The notes under the pieces: generated by a model
The model's input: the letters and a program-made list of their open reading frames with translations, nothing else
Database searches by the model: none
Told to the model about the DNA's origin: nothing
In this document: in pieces, positions 7,418-14,348 of the stretch
Layout: each line of letters opens with the position of its first letter
Position numbering within the stretch: the first letter of the stretch is position 1
Translations under genes and position numbers: made by a program
NCBI GenBank assembly: GCA_964427955.1
Contig: CAYRWY010000088.1
Location: 1-16,494, forward strand
Length of the DNA stretch: 16,494 bases
DNA from: JACRBK01 sp964427955
GTDB taxonomy: Bacteria > Chloroflexota > Anaerolineae > Aggregatilineales > Aggregatilineaceae
Reading direction: 5' to 3'

Positions 7418-7463
7418 TAAGGTAAGCACGGTGCTGCGAAAATACTTTTAGGAGCGAGGAAAC

Positions 7464-7796
7464 ATGAACATCACCGAACGGGAACAAAATGGGATCACGA
7501 TTTTCGCGATGGAAGGCCGCGTAGACAGTGAAGGCGCGGTAGATATGGACCTGGCGCTGCAAACGGCCACTTCGGAGGGGAAGACCAAGATCGTGCTCGA
7601 CATGTCGCAGGTTCGCTATATCAACAGCGCCGGGCTGCGCACGTTGGCCGATATCCTGACGCAGAACAAAAAAAGCGGCGGCGATCTCAGACTCGTCAAC
7701 CTGCATCCCAAGGTCCAACGCGTGTTCCAGATCATCGGATTCGACAAGTTCTTCACCGTCTGCGGGACGGTGGAAGAAGCCCTGGTCGGCTTTTAG
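7464..7796 (+). CDS. STAS-domain anti-sigma factor antagonist (SpoIIAA/RsbV-like)
   Basis: This 110-residue single STAS domain is the usual length for SpoIIAA/RsbV proteins. The signature VRYINSAGLRTL (50-61) carries Ser55, the expected phosphorylation site, followed by LADIL and GGDLRLVNLHPKVQRVF. In partner switching the unphosphorylated antagonist binds an RsbW-type kinase and frees its target; the kinase inactivates it by phosphorylating the serine, and a PP2C phosphatase restores it. Both activities appear in the next gene, so this is probably its substrate. GAGG about 4-8 bases upstream supports the ATG. A hairpin terminator follows the stop, which could make this small protein more abundant than the downstream enzymes. 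Confidence 0.92.
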   Translation: MNITEREQNGITIFAMEGRVDSEGAVDMDLALQTATSEGKTKIVLDMSQVRYINSAGLRTLADILTQNKKSGGDLRLVNLHPKVQRVFQIIGFDKFFTVCGTVEEALVGF

Positions 7797-7815
7797 TCCG
7801 TGAAAGCTGGTGCGG

Positions 7816-7848
7816 CAGCCCCCATCGTTGACGCGGGGCTGTTTTTTT
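7816..7848 (+). terminator. Intrinsic terminator/attenuator between the STAS gene and the kinase-phosphatase gene
   Basis: CAGCCCC (7816-7822) pairs with GGGGCTG (7835-7841) over a 12-base loop and is followed by seven Ts (7842-7848). The next gene starts only 13 bases after the T tract. No promoter fits in that space, so partial read-through is likely. Confidence 0.75.
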
Positions 7849-7861
7849 GAGAGGTTGAAGT

Positions 7862-9562
7862 ATGGCATTTCTCGGCGAACTGCGGGTTCCGGCCCAGCGT
7901 GAAAATCTGCGTGTGATCTCTCATTTCATTCATGGGATCGGCCACCGGCTCTTATTGTCCGACAAGACGGTTTTCGACCTGGAACTGGCTGCCGAAGAAG
8001 CGGCGACCAACGTCATCAACCACGCGTACCCCAGCACCCAGAAGGGCGACATTCTGCTGACCGCGAGCGAAGCCGGGGATTTCGTGCAGATCACCATCAC
8101 CGATTGGGGCGTCCCGCTCAATCCCGCCGACGTCAAGCCGTTCGACATGAATGCCCCGGTAGAAACGCGCATCAAGGGCGGGATGGGGCTGCACTTCATC
8201 AACAAGCTGATGGATTCGGTCGAGCGCGAGACGGCGCCCACACCCGGCCAGCCCAACCGGCTCAAGCTGGTCAAGCTGATCGAGCACGCCCAACCCGGCC
8301 AGCGCCCGCCCAGCACCGTGCAGGAATTGAACGCCATGCGCACGGTGAGCGAGGTCATGACCTCGAATATCAACCTGGACGATCTGCTCAGCCTGATCAT
8401 CAACAAGCTGATCACGACCATCAACGCCGACCGGGGCACACTCTTTCTGGTGGACGAGGAACGCGGCGAATTGTGGTCGCGCGTGCTGCTGGAAGATGTC
8501 GGCCCGCTGTCGGAAATTCGCCTCAAGATCGGCGAGGGGATTTCAGGCGTGGTGGCGGCCACGGGGCAGGTTTTGAACATTCCCGACGCCTACGCCGATC
8601 CCCGGTTCAATCCGGGCTTCGACCAGGTGACCGGCTACCGCACCCGTTCAATCCTGACCGCGCCCATGTTCAACCCCCAGCAGAAGATCATCGGCGTGGT
8701 GCAGTTGCTGAACAAGCAGGACGGCCCGTTCACCTTCCGCGACGAGCGGCTGCTGACGGCGATGGCCTCCCAGGCGGCGATCAGCATCGAAAACGCCCGC
8801 CTGTACCAGCAGGAGATGCAGCAGCAGTTGGTCAAGCGCGAACTGGAAACCGCGCACGCCATCCAGGCCAGCTTTCTGCCGGATACCATTCCCCACTATG
8901 ACGGCTGGGACATCGGGGCGCTGTGGTGCCCGATCCGCAACGTGGCGGGCGACTTCTACGACTTCTACCAACTGTCGGATGGACGCCTGGCGGTCATGAT
9001 CGCGGACGTGTCCGGCAAGGGCATCCCGGCGGCGCTGTTCATGGCGCTCAGCGTGACGGTGCTGCGCTTCGGCATGACCATCAACCTCCCGCCCGAAGAA
9101 GTAACCCGCCGCGCCAACGAGATGATCATTTCCGAGCAGCGGTCGCGCATGTTCGCTACCACGTTCGTGACCTACGTCGATCTCAAGACCGGGGAAATGA
9201 CCTATTCGTCCGGCGGACACAACCCCGCGCTGCTCTACCACGCCGAGTCGCGCCAATGCGATTACGTGACGGCGCCGGGCGTGGCGGTGGGCATCTTCCG
9301 TGAGGCGGAATTCGTGCCGCAGGTGACGCGCCTGGACGCGGGCGACATCCTGGTGCTGTATACGGATGGCATCACCGAAGTGATCAACGACGACGAAGAA
9401 GAATTCGGCGAAGAACGCCTGGAACAGTTGATCATCGAAAACGCGCACCTCTCGGCCCAGGAAATCGCCGACTTAATTCTCGATCGGGTGAATGAGTTCG
9501 CCGAAAACCAGAGTTTGTTCGACGACGCGACGGTCGTGGTGCTCAAGCGCCTCGCGGCGTAG
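7862..9562 (+). CDS. RsbW-like kinase - GAF - SpoIIE/PP2C phosphatase fusion protein
   Basis: This 566-residue cytoplasmic protein has three domains. Residues 1-145 form an RsbW/SpoIIAB-like ATPase, with N-box ELAAEEAATNVINHAY (41-56, Glu45/Asn50), DWG (81-83) and GGMGL (106-110). Residues 160-315 form a GAF sensor domain. Residues 325-566 form a SpoIIE-type serine phosphatase with metal-binding aspartates in GDFYD (Asp364, Asp367), ADVSGKG (Asp382), TDG (Asp502) and FDDAT (Asp554/555). Kinase and phosphatase arms of a partner switch are usually separate proteins. Here one chain appears able both to phosphorylate and to dephosphorylate the adjacent STAS protein, with GAF as the switch (inference). 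GAGAGG seven bases upstream supports the ATG. The next gene follows after 35 bp in the same direction. Confidence 0.92.
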   Translation: MAFLGELRVPAQRENLRVISHFIHGIGHRLLLSDKTVFDLELAAEEAATNVINHAYPSTQKGDILLTASEAGDFVQITITDWGVPLNPADVKPFDMNAPVETRIKGGMGLHFINKLMDSVERETAPTPGQPNRLKLVKLIEHAQPGQRPPSTVQELNAMRTVSEVMTSNINLDDLLSLIINKLITTINADRGTLFLVDEERGELWSRVLLEDVGPLSEIRLKIGEGISGVVAATGQVLNIPDAYADPRFNPGFDQVTGYRTRSILTAPMFNPQQKIIGVVQLLNKQDGPFTFRDERLLTAMASQAAISIENARLYQQEMQQQLVKRELETAHAIQASFLPDTIPHYDGWDIGALWCPIRNVAGDFYDFYQLSDGRLAVMIADVSGKGIPAALFMALSVTVLRFGMTINLPPEEVTRRANEMIISEQRSRMFATTFVTYVDLKTGEMTYSSGGHNPALLYHAESRQCDYVTAPGVAVGIFREAEFVPQVTRLDAGDILVLYTDGITEVINDDEEEFGEERLEQLIIENAHLSAQEIADLILDRVNEFAENQSLFDDATVVVLKRLAA

Positions 9563-9597
9563 CAGGTCGGTGGGGTAGGGGAAGGGAAGAGAGCCGT

Positions 9598-11955
9598 ATG
9601 GCGACTGAACTCCAACCGGTACTGGATCGCACAGTGCAGGCCGCGCTAGGCTTCGGCTGGACCGAAGCCGTGTTGTTTTTGGCCGAGGGAACGCGCGCGT
9701 ATCCCGCCGCCGCCGCGGCGCCCGCCCCGGCCCGGCGCGACCTGCTGCTCGCTGATCCGCCCGCCCGGTACGATCCGGCGAGCTGGTACCAGGAGCCGTT
9801 TCAGATCGGCCAGTCGTACCTGGCCGGGGACGTGCTGGCCGTGCCGCTCGATCACGCCCTGGGCTGGCTGTGCCTGGGCGATCCGGTGGACCGCCAGCGT
9901 CTGACCCCGGAGCAGCTTCGCCTGTTGGAGCTTTTCGTCGGGCAGGCCTCGCTCACCGTGCGCCAGGTCGTGCTCAATGCCATCGCGCGCACCATCAGCC
10001 AAAACCTGGAACTGGCCGAATTGTTCGCGGCGGTCAACGTGCAGCTTCAGCAGATGGCCTTCGTGGGCCGGTCCAGCATCACGCTGCGCGAAGGCCAGCG
10101 CCCGCACGCCCGCATTTTCGTCCAGGAGGCCGCCGAGACGGAGGTCCCGCAGACGCCCGGCCCGCTGGAAGACCTGGCGTTTGCCGAGACGGTCCAGCGC
10201 GGCCACGTCTACCGGCTGTGCCCCGACCTGGCCGAAGCCGCGGCGCTGCCGGAAGAACGTGCGTTGTTGGTGGCAGGCTTCCGGTCGTACATCTGCCTGC
10301 CGCTGACGGTGTGGGGACAGGTGATCGGCGCCTTCAGCCTGGCAGCCCATCAACCCGGCTACTTCCGCGAGGAAGACAGCGGCTTTCTGACGCAGATCGC
10401 CGATCACGTCGGGACCGGCGTCTGGAACGCCCTGCTGTACGAGCTGGAGCAGAAGCGCCGCCGCACCGCCAGTACGTTGGCCGACCTGGCGAAGCTGGTC
10501 AATTCCACGCTGGAACTCGACCAGGTACTCGGCACGGCCTTACAGCAGCTTTCCGGCCTGATTCCCTACGATACCGCCTCGATCCTGCTGGTCGAGGGCG
10601 AAAACCTGGTAATCACGGCGTGCAGCGGGTTCGAGAACCCCCAGGCGCTGCTGGGCGCGACCTTTCGGGTGGACGAGGGCAACATTTCCCACCGGGTGAT
10701 GCGTTCCAAGCAGGTCCGGGTCGTCGAAGACGTGCAGGTCCTCCCGGAATGGGGCCACGACCGCTCCGACGTCGAAGGCTACCAGCAGATTCACGCCTGG
10801 ATCGGCGCGCCGATCATCGTGCGCGATCAGAGCATCGGGCTGCTGGTGCTCGACAAATTCAAGATCGGCTTTTTCACCGACGAGGACGGCGAGACGGCGG
10901 CGGCCTTCGCCACCCAGATCGCCACGGCGATCAACAACGCCCGGCTCTACCATGCCACGCTGGCGCAGCGCGACCGGCTGTCGTCCATCCTGAACGACAC
11001 CACCGACGCGATCATCGTGCTGGATACCGCCAACCAGGTCTGGATGCTGAACCCTGCCGCCGCGCGCAACCTGAAACTCAATCACGATGCCGTGATCGGG
11101 CAGCCGGTCGGCGTCCTGAGCCTGCCGGAACTGGAGTCCGCCCTGGAAAAAGTCCGGCGCAGCCGCAAGCCCACCCGCGTCGAGATCACCCGCCCCAACC
11201 GTTCATTCAATGCCAGCATTGCCCCGGTGCGCGATGCCGGGTGGGTGATCGTCATGCAGGATATTACCCCGCTCAAGGAACTGGACCGGCTGCGGACCGA
11301 GTGGGTCGCCGCCGTGTCGCATGACCTCAAGAACCCGATCCAGGTCATCCAGTTGGGCGCGGCGCTGCTCGAAATGGACGGCCCGCTGAACGAGCTTCAG
11401 TTGGAGCGGGTGATGATCATTTTGCGCGGCGCGGAACAGCTCCGCAGCCTGGTGACCAACGTGCTGGACCTGGCGCGGCTGGAAGCCGGTCCCGCCATCC
11501 GCCTGGCCGACCTCAACCTGGCCGACGTGATCCAGGCGGCTTTCGCCGAGGTCGAGCACCTGGCGCAGAAACAGCAGCAGGTCCTGATCAACGGCACGCC
11601 GCCCGATCTGCCGCTGCTGCGCGGGGATGCGACCCTGTTACAGCGCGCCCTGGCGAACCTGTTGAGCAACGCCATCAAATACACCCCGGTCGGGGGCACG
11701 ATTCGCCTGCACACCGCCGTGAACAAAAAGACGGTAGCCATCGACGTGATCGACGATGGGCCGGGCATTCCTGCCGACGCCCTGCCGCACCTGTTCGACC
11801 GTTTCTACCGCGTGCCCGGCACGCTGGCCGAGGGGACCGGGCTGGGGCTGAGCATCGTCAAGAGCATCGTGGAGAAGCATCACGGCAGCACGCACGTCAA
11901 AAGCACCGAAGGCGCGGGCAGCACCTTCACCATCCTGCTGCCTCTACCCGGTTGA
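9598..11955 (+). CDS. Multi-GAF/PAS sensor histidine kinase
   Basis: This 785-residue kinase has no transmembrane segment. In order it shows a divergent GAF-like region (about 1-125), a second GAF (130-283), a third well-conserved GAF (290-450), a PAS domain (462-562), HisKA with AVSHDLKNPI (phospho-acceptor His575), and HATPase_c with NLLSNAIKYTP (687-697), DDGPGIP (719-725), LFDRFYR and GTGLGLS (746-752). All catalytic boxes are intact, so it should autophosphorylate. Cytosolic GAF/PAS sensors typically bind small ligands, haem or flavin, but none can be named here. No response regulator gene lies nearby, so its partner is elsewhere or it acts on the neighbouring module. The stop lies 17 bases before the start of the next gene, and it sits in one operon with the genes on both sides. 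Confidence 0.92.
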   Translation: MATELQPVLDRTVQAALGFGWTEAVLFLAEGTRAYPAAAAAPAPARRDLLLADPPARYDPASWYQEPFQIGQSYLAGDVLAVPLDHALGWLCLGDPVDRQRLTPEQLRLLELFVGQASLTVRQVVLNAIARTISQNLELAELFAAVNVQLQQMAFVGRSSITLREGQRPHARIFVQEAAETEVPQTPGPLEDLAFAETVQRGHVYRLCPDLAEAAALPEERALLVAGFRSYICLPLTVWGQVIGAFSLAAHQPGYFREEDSGFLTQIADHVGTGVWNALLYELEQKRRRTASTLADLAKLVNSTLELDQVLGTALQQLSGLIPYDTASILLVEGENLVITACSGFENPQALLGATFRVDEGNISHRVMRSKQVRVVEDVQVLPEWGHDRSDVEGYQQIHAWIGAPIIVRDQSIGLLVLDKFKIGFFTDEDGETAAAFATQIATAINNARLYHATLAQRDRLSSILNDTTDAIIVLDTANQVWMLNPAAARNLKLNHDAVIGQPVGVLSLPELESALEKVRRSRKPTRVEITRPNRSFNASIAPVRDAGWVIVMQDITPLKELDRLRTEWVAAVSHDLKNPIQVIQLGAALLEMDGPLNELQLERVMIILRGAEQLRSLVTNVLDLARLEAGPAIRLADLNLADVIQAAFAEVEHLAQKQQQVLINGTPPDLPLLRGDATLLQRALANLLSNAIKYTPVGGTIRLHTAVNKKTVAIDVIDDGPGIPADALPHLFDRFYRVPGTLAEGTGLGLSIVKSIVEKHHGSTHVKSTEGAGSTFTILLPLPG

Positions 11956-11959
11956 CGCT

Positions 11960-11963
11960 GGAG
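11960..11963 (+). promoter_or_regulatory. Ribosome binding site deciding the start of the GT-C-like membrane protein
   Basis: GGAG, within TGGAGAAA, lies nine bases before the ATG at 11973. A TTG at 11952 that overlaps the kinase stop lacks such spacing and is disfavoured. Confidence 0.6.
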
Positions 11964-11972
11964 AAATCATTC

Positions 11973-14105
11973 ATGCACGCGAAACGCCAGAGTACCCGTT
12001 TCACTGCCGCCACCCTCGGCGCGCTGATCTGGACCATGCTGATCCTGGGGCTGTATTACTGGGTCCACAAGCCGATCACACCTCCCCTGGCCCGCGCGGC
12101 AGGCGGCGCGCTGCTGGACATGGCCGTCGCGGCAGTCTTCGCGCTGGCGGCGGGCGGGTTGGGGCGGCGTTTGCTCCGGCGGCTGGACCTGACCTTCCTG
12201 AACACCCCCGAACGGCTGGCGACCACCGGCTTGATCGGCCTCGGCACGCTCTCGCTGCTGATCTTCGCCGTCGGCGCGATCTCGTTGTCTCCCCTGAGCA
12301 TGATCGCGCTGCTCGCCGCGATCCTGGCGCTGACGCTGCGCGACTGGATCGCCTGGGCGCGCGAGGGGATCGGCTGGCTGCGCGGCGGACTCCCGGCGGA
12401 TCGCTGGCAGCGGTTCCTGGCGCTGACCACGCTGATCATCCTGCTGATCGCGCTGATCCTGGCCACGCTGCCGCCCACCAAGTGGGACGCCCTGACCTAT
12501 CACCTGACCGGGCCGCAGCAGTACGTCGAGCATGGCCGCTTTTATGCCGTCGAGCACAACCATTTCCTCGGCTTCCCGCAGTTGGTCGATACGCTGTACG
12601 CGGGGCAGTTGGCGCTGACCGGGCGGCTGATGGGCAGCGCGCTGATCCATTGGGTGATCGGCGTGCTGGTCCTGCTGGCAGTGGGGGGCTATGCCGCGCG
12701 GCGCAGCGGGGCGGCGGCAGGGTGGGTGGCGGTGAACATCATCCTGGCGGCGGGCACCTTCTGGATGGAGATGACCTTCGCCTATTCCGACCTGATCGCG
12801 ATGGGACTGGTGATCCTGGCGCTGATCTTCGCCGAACGCTGGGCCGAAATGATCCCCCCTGCTTCAAATGGGGTAGGATCGCTCTGGTCGAGCGCCAAAC
12901 CCGGACTCGGCTACCTGCTGATCGTCGGCTTGAGCGCGGGCTTCGGCATGAGCACCAAGTACACCGTGATCTGGCTGGGCGTGGTGCTGGGCCTGCTGAT
13001 CCTGTGGCTGGGACGGCGCGCGGGCTGGCGGATGAGCCTGGTGTACGGCGTGATCTACGGCGTCACGGCGGCGGCGGTCGTCATCCCCTGGCTGGTGCGC
13101 GACGCGATCTGGTATCACAACCCGGTCTATCCGATGGCTTTCCAGTCGGCGGAGATGGATACCATCCGCCAGGACTGGTACAGCCAGCCCAAATCCGGCC
13201 TAATCTACGGCTCCGGGGCGTGGCAGATTCCGGTCCTGCCGATCACGGCGACATTTCTCGGCGTGGAAGGGGCCGCCAACTACAGCGCGGACATCGGCCC
13301 GCTGTTCCTGATCCTGACGCCGCTGGCGCTGCTGGCCTGGGCCTATCTGTCGCGCGAAGAGAAGATCACCGCGCGCCGGGCGCTGCTGGTGGCAGGCGTC
13401 CTGATCCTGATCTGGATCGTCTCGGCGGCGTTCGGCTCGTACATCAACCAGCGCACGCGCTTCGTGCTCTATTCGTTCAGCCCGCTGGCGGTCGTGGGCG
13501 GGATCACGCTGGAGGCACTGCGCCGCCTGCCCAAAAAGCCGTTCGATCTCGGCTTCATCATGCGGGCGCTGGTTGCGCTGACCCTGGTGTTCATGGTGAT
13601 CAGCGGGGTGCGCTATTTCGCCGACAGCGGCGCGCAGTTGTATTTTTCCGGCGAGGACGATTACGAAAAAGCCTACCTCGAACATTCCCTCGACTGGTAC
13701 TACGTCACGATGGAGCAGATCAACGAGCTGCCCGAAGGCACGACCGTGCGCTTCCTGTGGGAGCCGCGCTACCTCTACTGCGACGACCAGCGGCTGAACT
13801 GCTACACCGATTCGCTGATGGACGCCTGGTACTACGCGCGCCGCACGGTGGGCGATGGCAGTCCCGCCGCGATTGCCGCCCGCTGGCAGTCGGAGCAGAT
13901 CGATTACCTGCTGGTGGCCGAGGCCGGGCGCAAATTCGAGTGCGGCCCGCGCTGCGACAGCGAGGACGAGGGCTATACGGGGAACAAGCTCTATGATGCC
14001 GCCGACTGGGAGGCGTGGGACGCTTTCGTCCAGGAGTATCTCGTCGAGGAATGGCACAACGGCAGCGACGACGTGCAGTACATTTTGTACGGCTGGCGGG
14101 ACTAA
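11973..14105 (+). CDS. Polytopic membrane protein, GT-C / ArnT-PMT-like glycosyltransferase candidate
   Basis: This 710-residue protein has roughly a dozen hydrophobic helices across residues 10-545 and a soluble C-terminal domain of about 160 residues. After the first few helices comes a large loop, PPTKWDALTYHLTGPQQYVEHG, with Asp172. This fits the first periplasmic loop of GT-C transferases, where an acidic residue binds the metal or lipid-phosphate sugar donor. Such enzymes move sugars from polyprenyl-phosphate carriers to lipids, proteins or glycans outside the membrane. The C-terminal domain contains paired cysteines (YCDDQRLNC and ECGPRC), suggesting disulfides on the outer face. The acceptor is unknown and a non-enzymatic role remains possible. 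It is the last gene before a strong terminator and follows the histidine kinase by 17 bp. Confidence 0.7.
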   Translation: MHAKRQSTRFTAATLGALIWTMLILGLYYWVHKPITPPLARAAGGALLDMAVAAVFALAAGGLGRRLLRRLDLTFLNTPERLATTGLIGLGTLSLLIFAVGAISLSPLSMIALLAAILALTLRDWIAWAREGIGWLRGGLPADRWQRFLALTTLIILLIALILATLPPTKWDALTYHLTGPQQYVEHGRFYAVEHNHFLGFPQLVDTLYAGQLALTGRLMGSALIHWVIGVLVLLAVGGYAARRSGAAAGWVAVNIILAAGTFWMEMTFAYSDLIAMGLVILALIFAERWAEMIPPASNGVGSLWSSAKPGLGYLLIVGLSAGFGMSTKYTVIWLGVVLGLLILWLGRRAGWRMSLVYGVIYGVTAAAVVIPWLVRDAIWYHNPVYPMAFQSAEMDTIRQDWYSQPKSGLIYGSGAWQIPVLPITATFLGVEGAANYSADIGPLFLILTPLALLAWAYLSREEKITARRALLVAGVLILIWIVSAAFGSYINQRTRFVLYSFSPLAVVGGITLEALRRLPKKPFDLGFIMRALVALTLVFMVISGVRYFADSGAQLYFSGEDDYEKAYLEHSLDWYYVTMEQINELPEGTTVRFLWEPRYLYCDDQRLNCYTDSLMDAWYYARRTVGDGSPAAIAARWQSEQIDYLLVAEAGRKFECGPRCDSEDEGYTGNKLYDAADWEAWDAFVQEYLVEEWHNGSDDVQYILYGWRD

Positions 14106-14114
14106 TTTTGTGGG

Positions 14115-14142
14115 GGCGCGGCACGACTGCGCCTTTTTTTTT
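14115..14142 (+). terminator. Intrinsic terminator of the signalling operon
   Basis: GGCGCGG (14115-14121) pairs with CTGCGCC (14127-14133), including one G-T pair, over a 5-base loop, followed by nine Ts (14134-14142). It ends the plus-strand operon and touches the stop codon of the convergent PIN remnant. Confidence 0.85.
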
Positions 14143-14348
14143 CAATAAGGTTTGATGACTAATCCGGCTGGGAGTACCGCCACGAAATCCTTGACGTTCT
14201 GCGTGTACAGGGGAACCTGCAAACGGTGTGCCGCCGAGGCGATCAGGCTATCTTTGAAGCTGAGGCCGCGACTTAGCCTGTATTTGAGCAGTTGAGCCAT
14301 AGCCCACTGCTGGTCGGCGTGAGTCAACATTGTAATCTCGAAAGACTT
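14142..14348 (-). pseudogene. C-terminal half of a VapC-like PIN-domain toxin (truncated)
   Basis: The frame ending at 14142 contains, over its last ~68 residues, KYRLSRGLSFKDSLIASA, HRLQVPLYTQNVKDF and a VIKPY terminus. These are the hallmarks of the C-terminal half of VapC-type PIN ribonucleases, with one retained acidic residue in FKDSLIA. The N-terminal half, which carries the first catalytic Asp (usually an LDTN-like motif) and the central Glu, is absent. Upstream the frame continues as unrelated sequence that antiparallels no known PIN segment and runs into the end of the TIR-WD40 gene. No ribosome site precedes an in-frame ATG (14328-14330). It is judged a non-functional remnant, likely truncated when the neighbouring gene arrived. 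Confidence 0.75.

Noticed and set aside
9870..11324. Plus-strand frame in a second phase over the histidine kinase gene
   Set aside because: It is an Arg/Pro/Gly-rich shadow translation; the other phase carries GAF, PAS, HisKA and ATPase motifs.
12482..13996. Plus-strand 504-codon frame inside the GT-C-like gene
   Set aside because: It is an Arg/Gly-rich shadow; the chosen frame has regular hydrophobic helices and a ribosome site.
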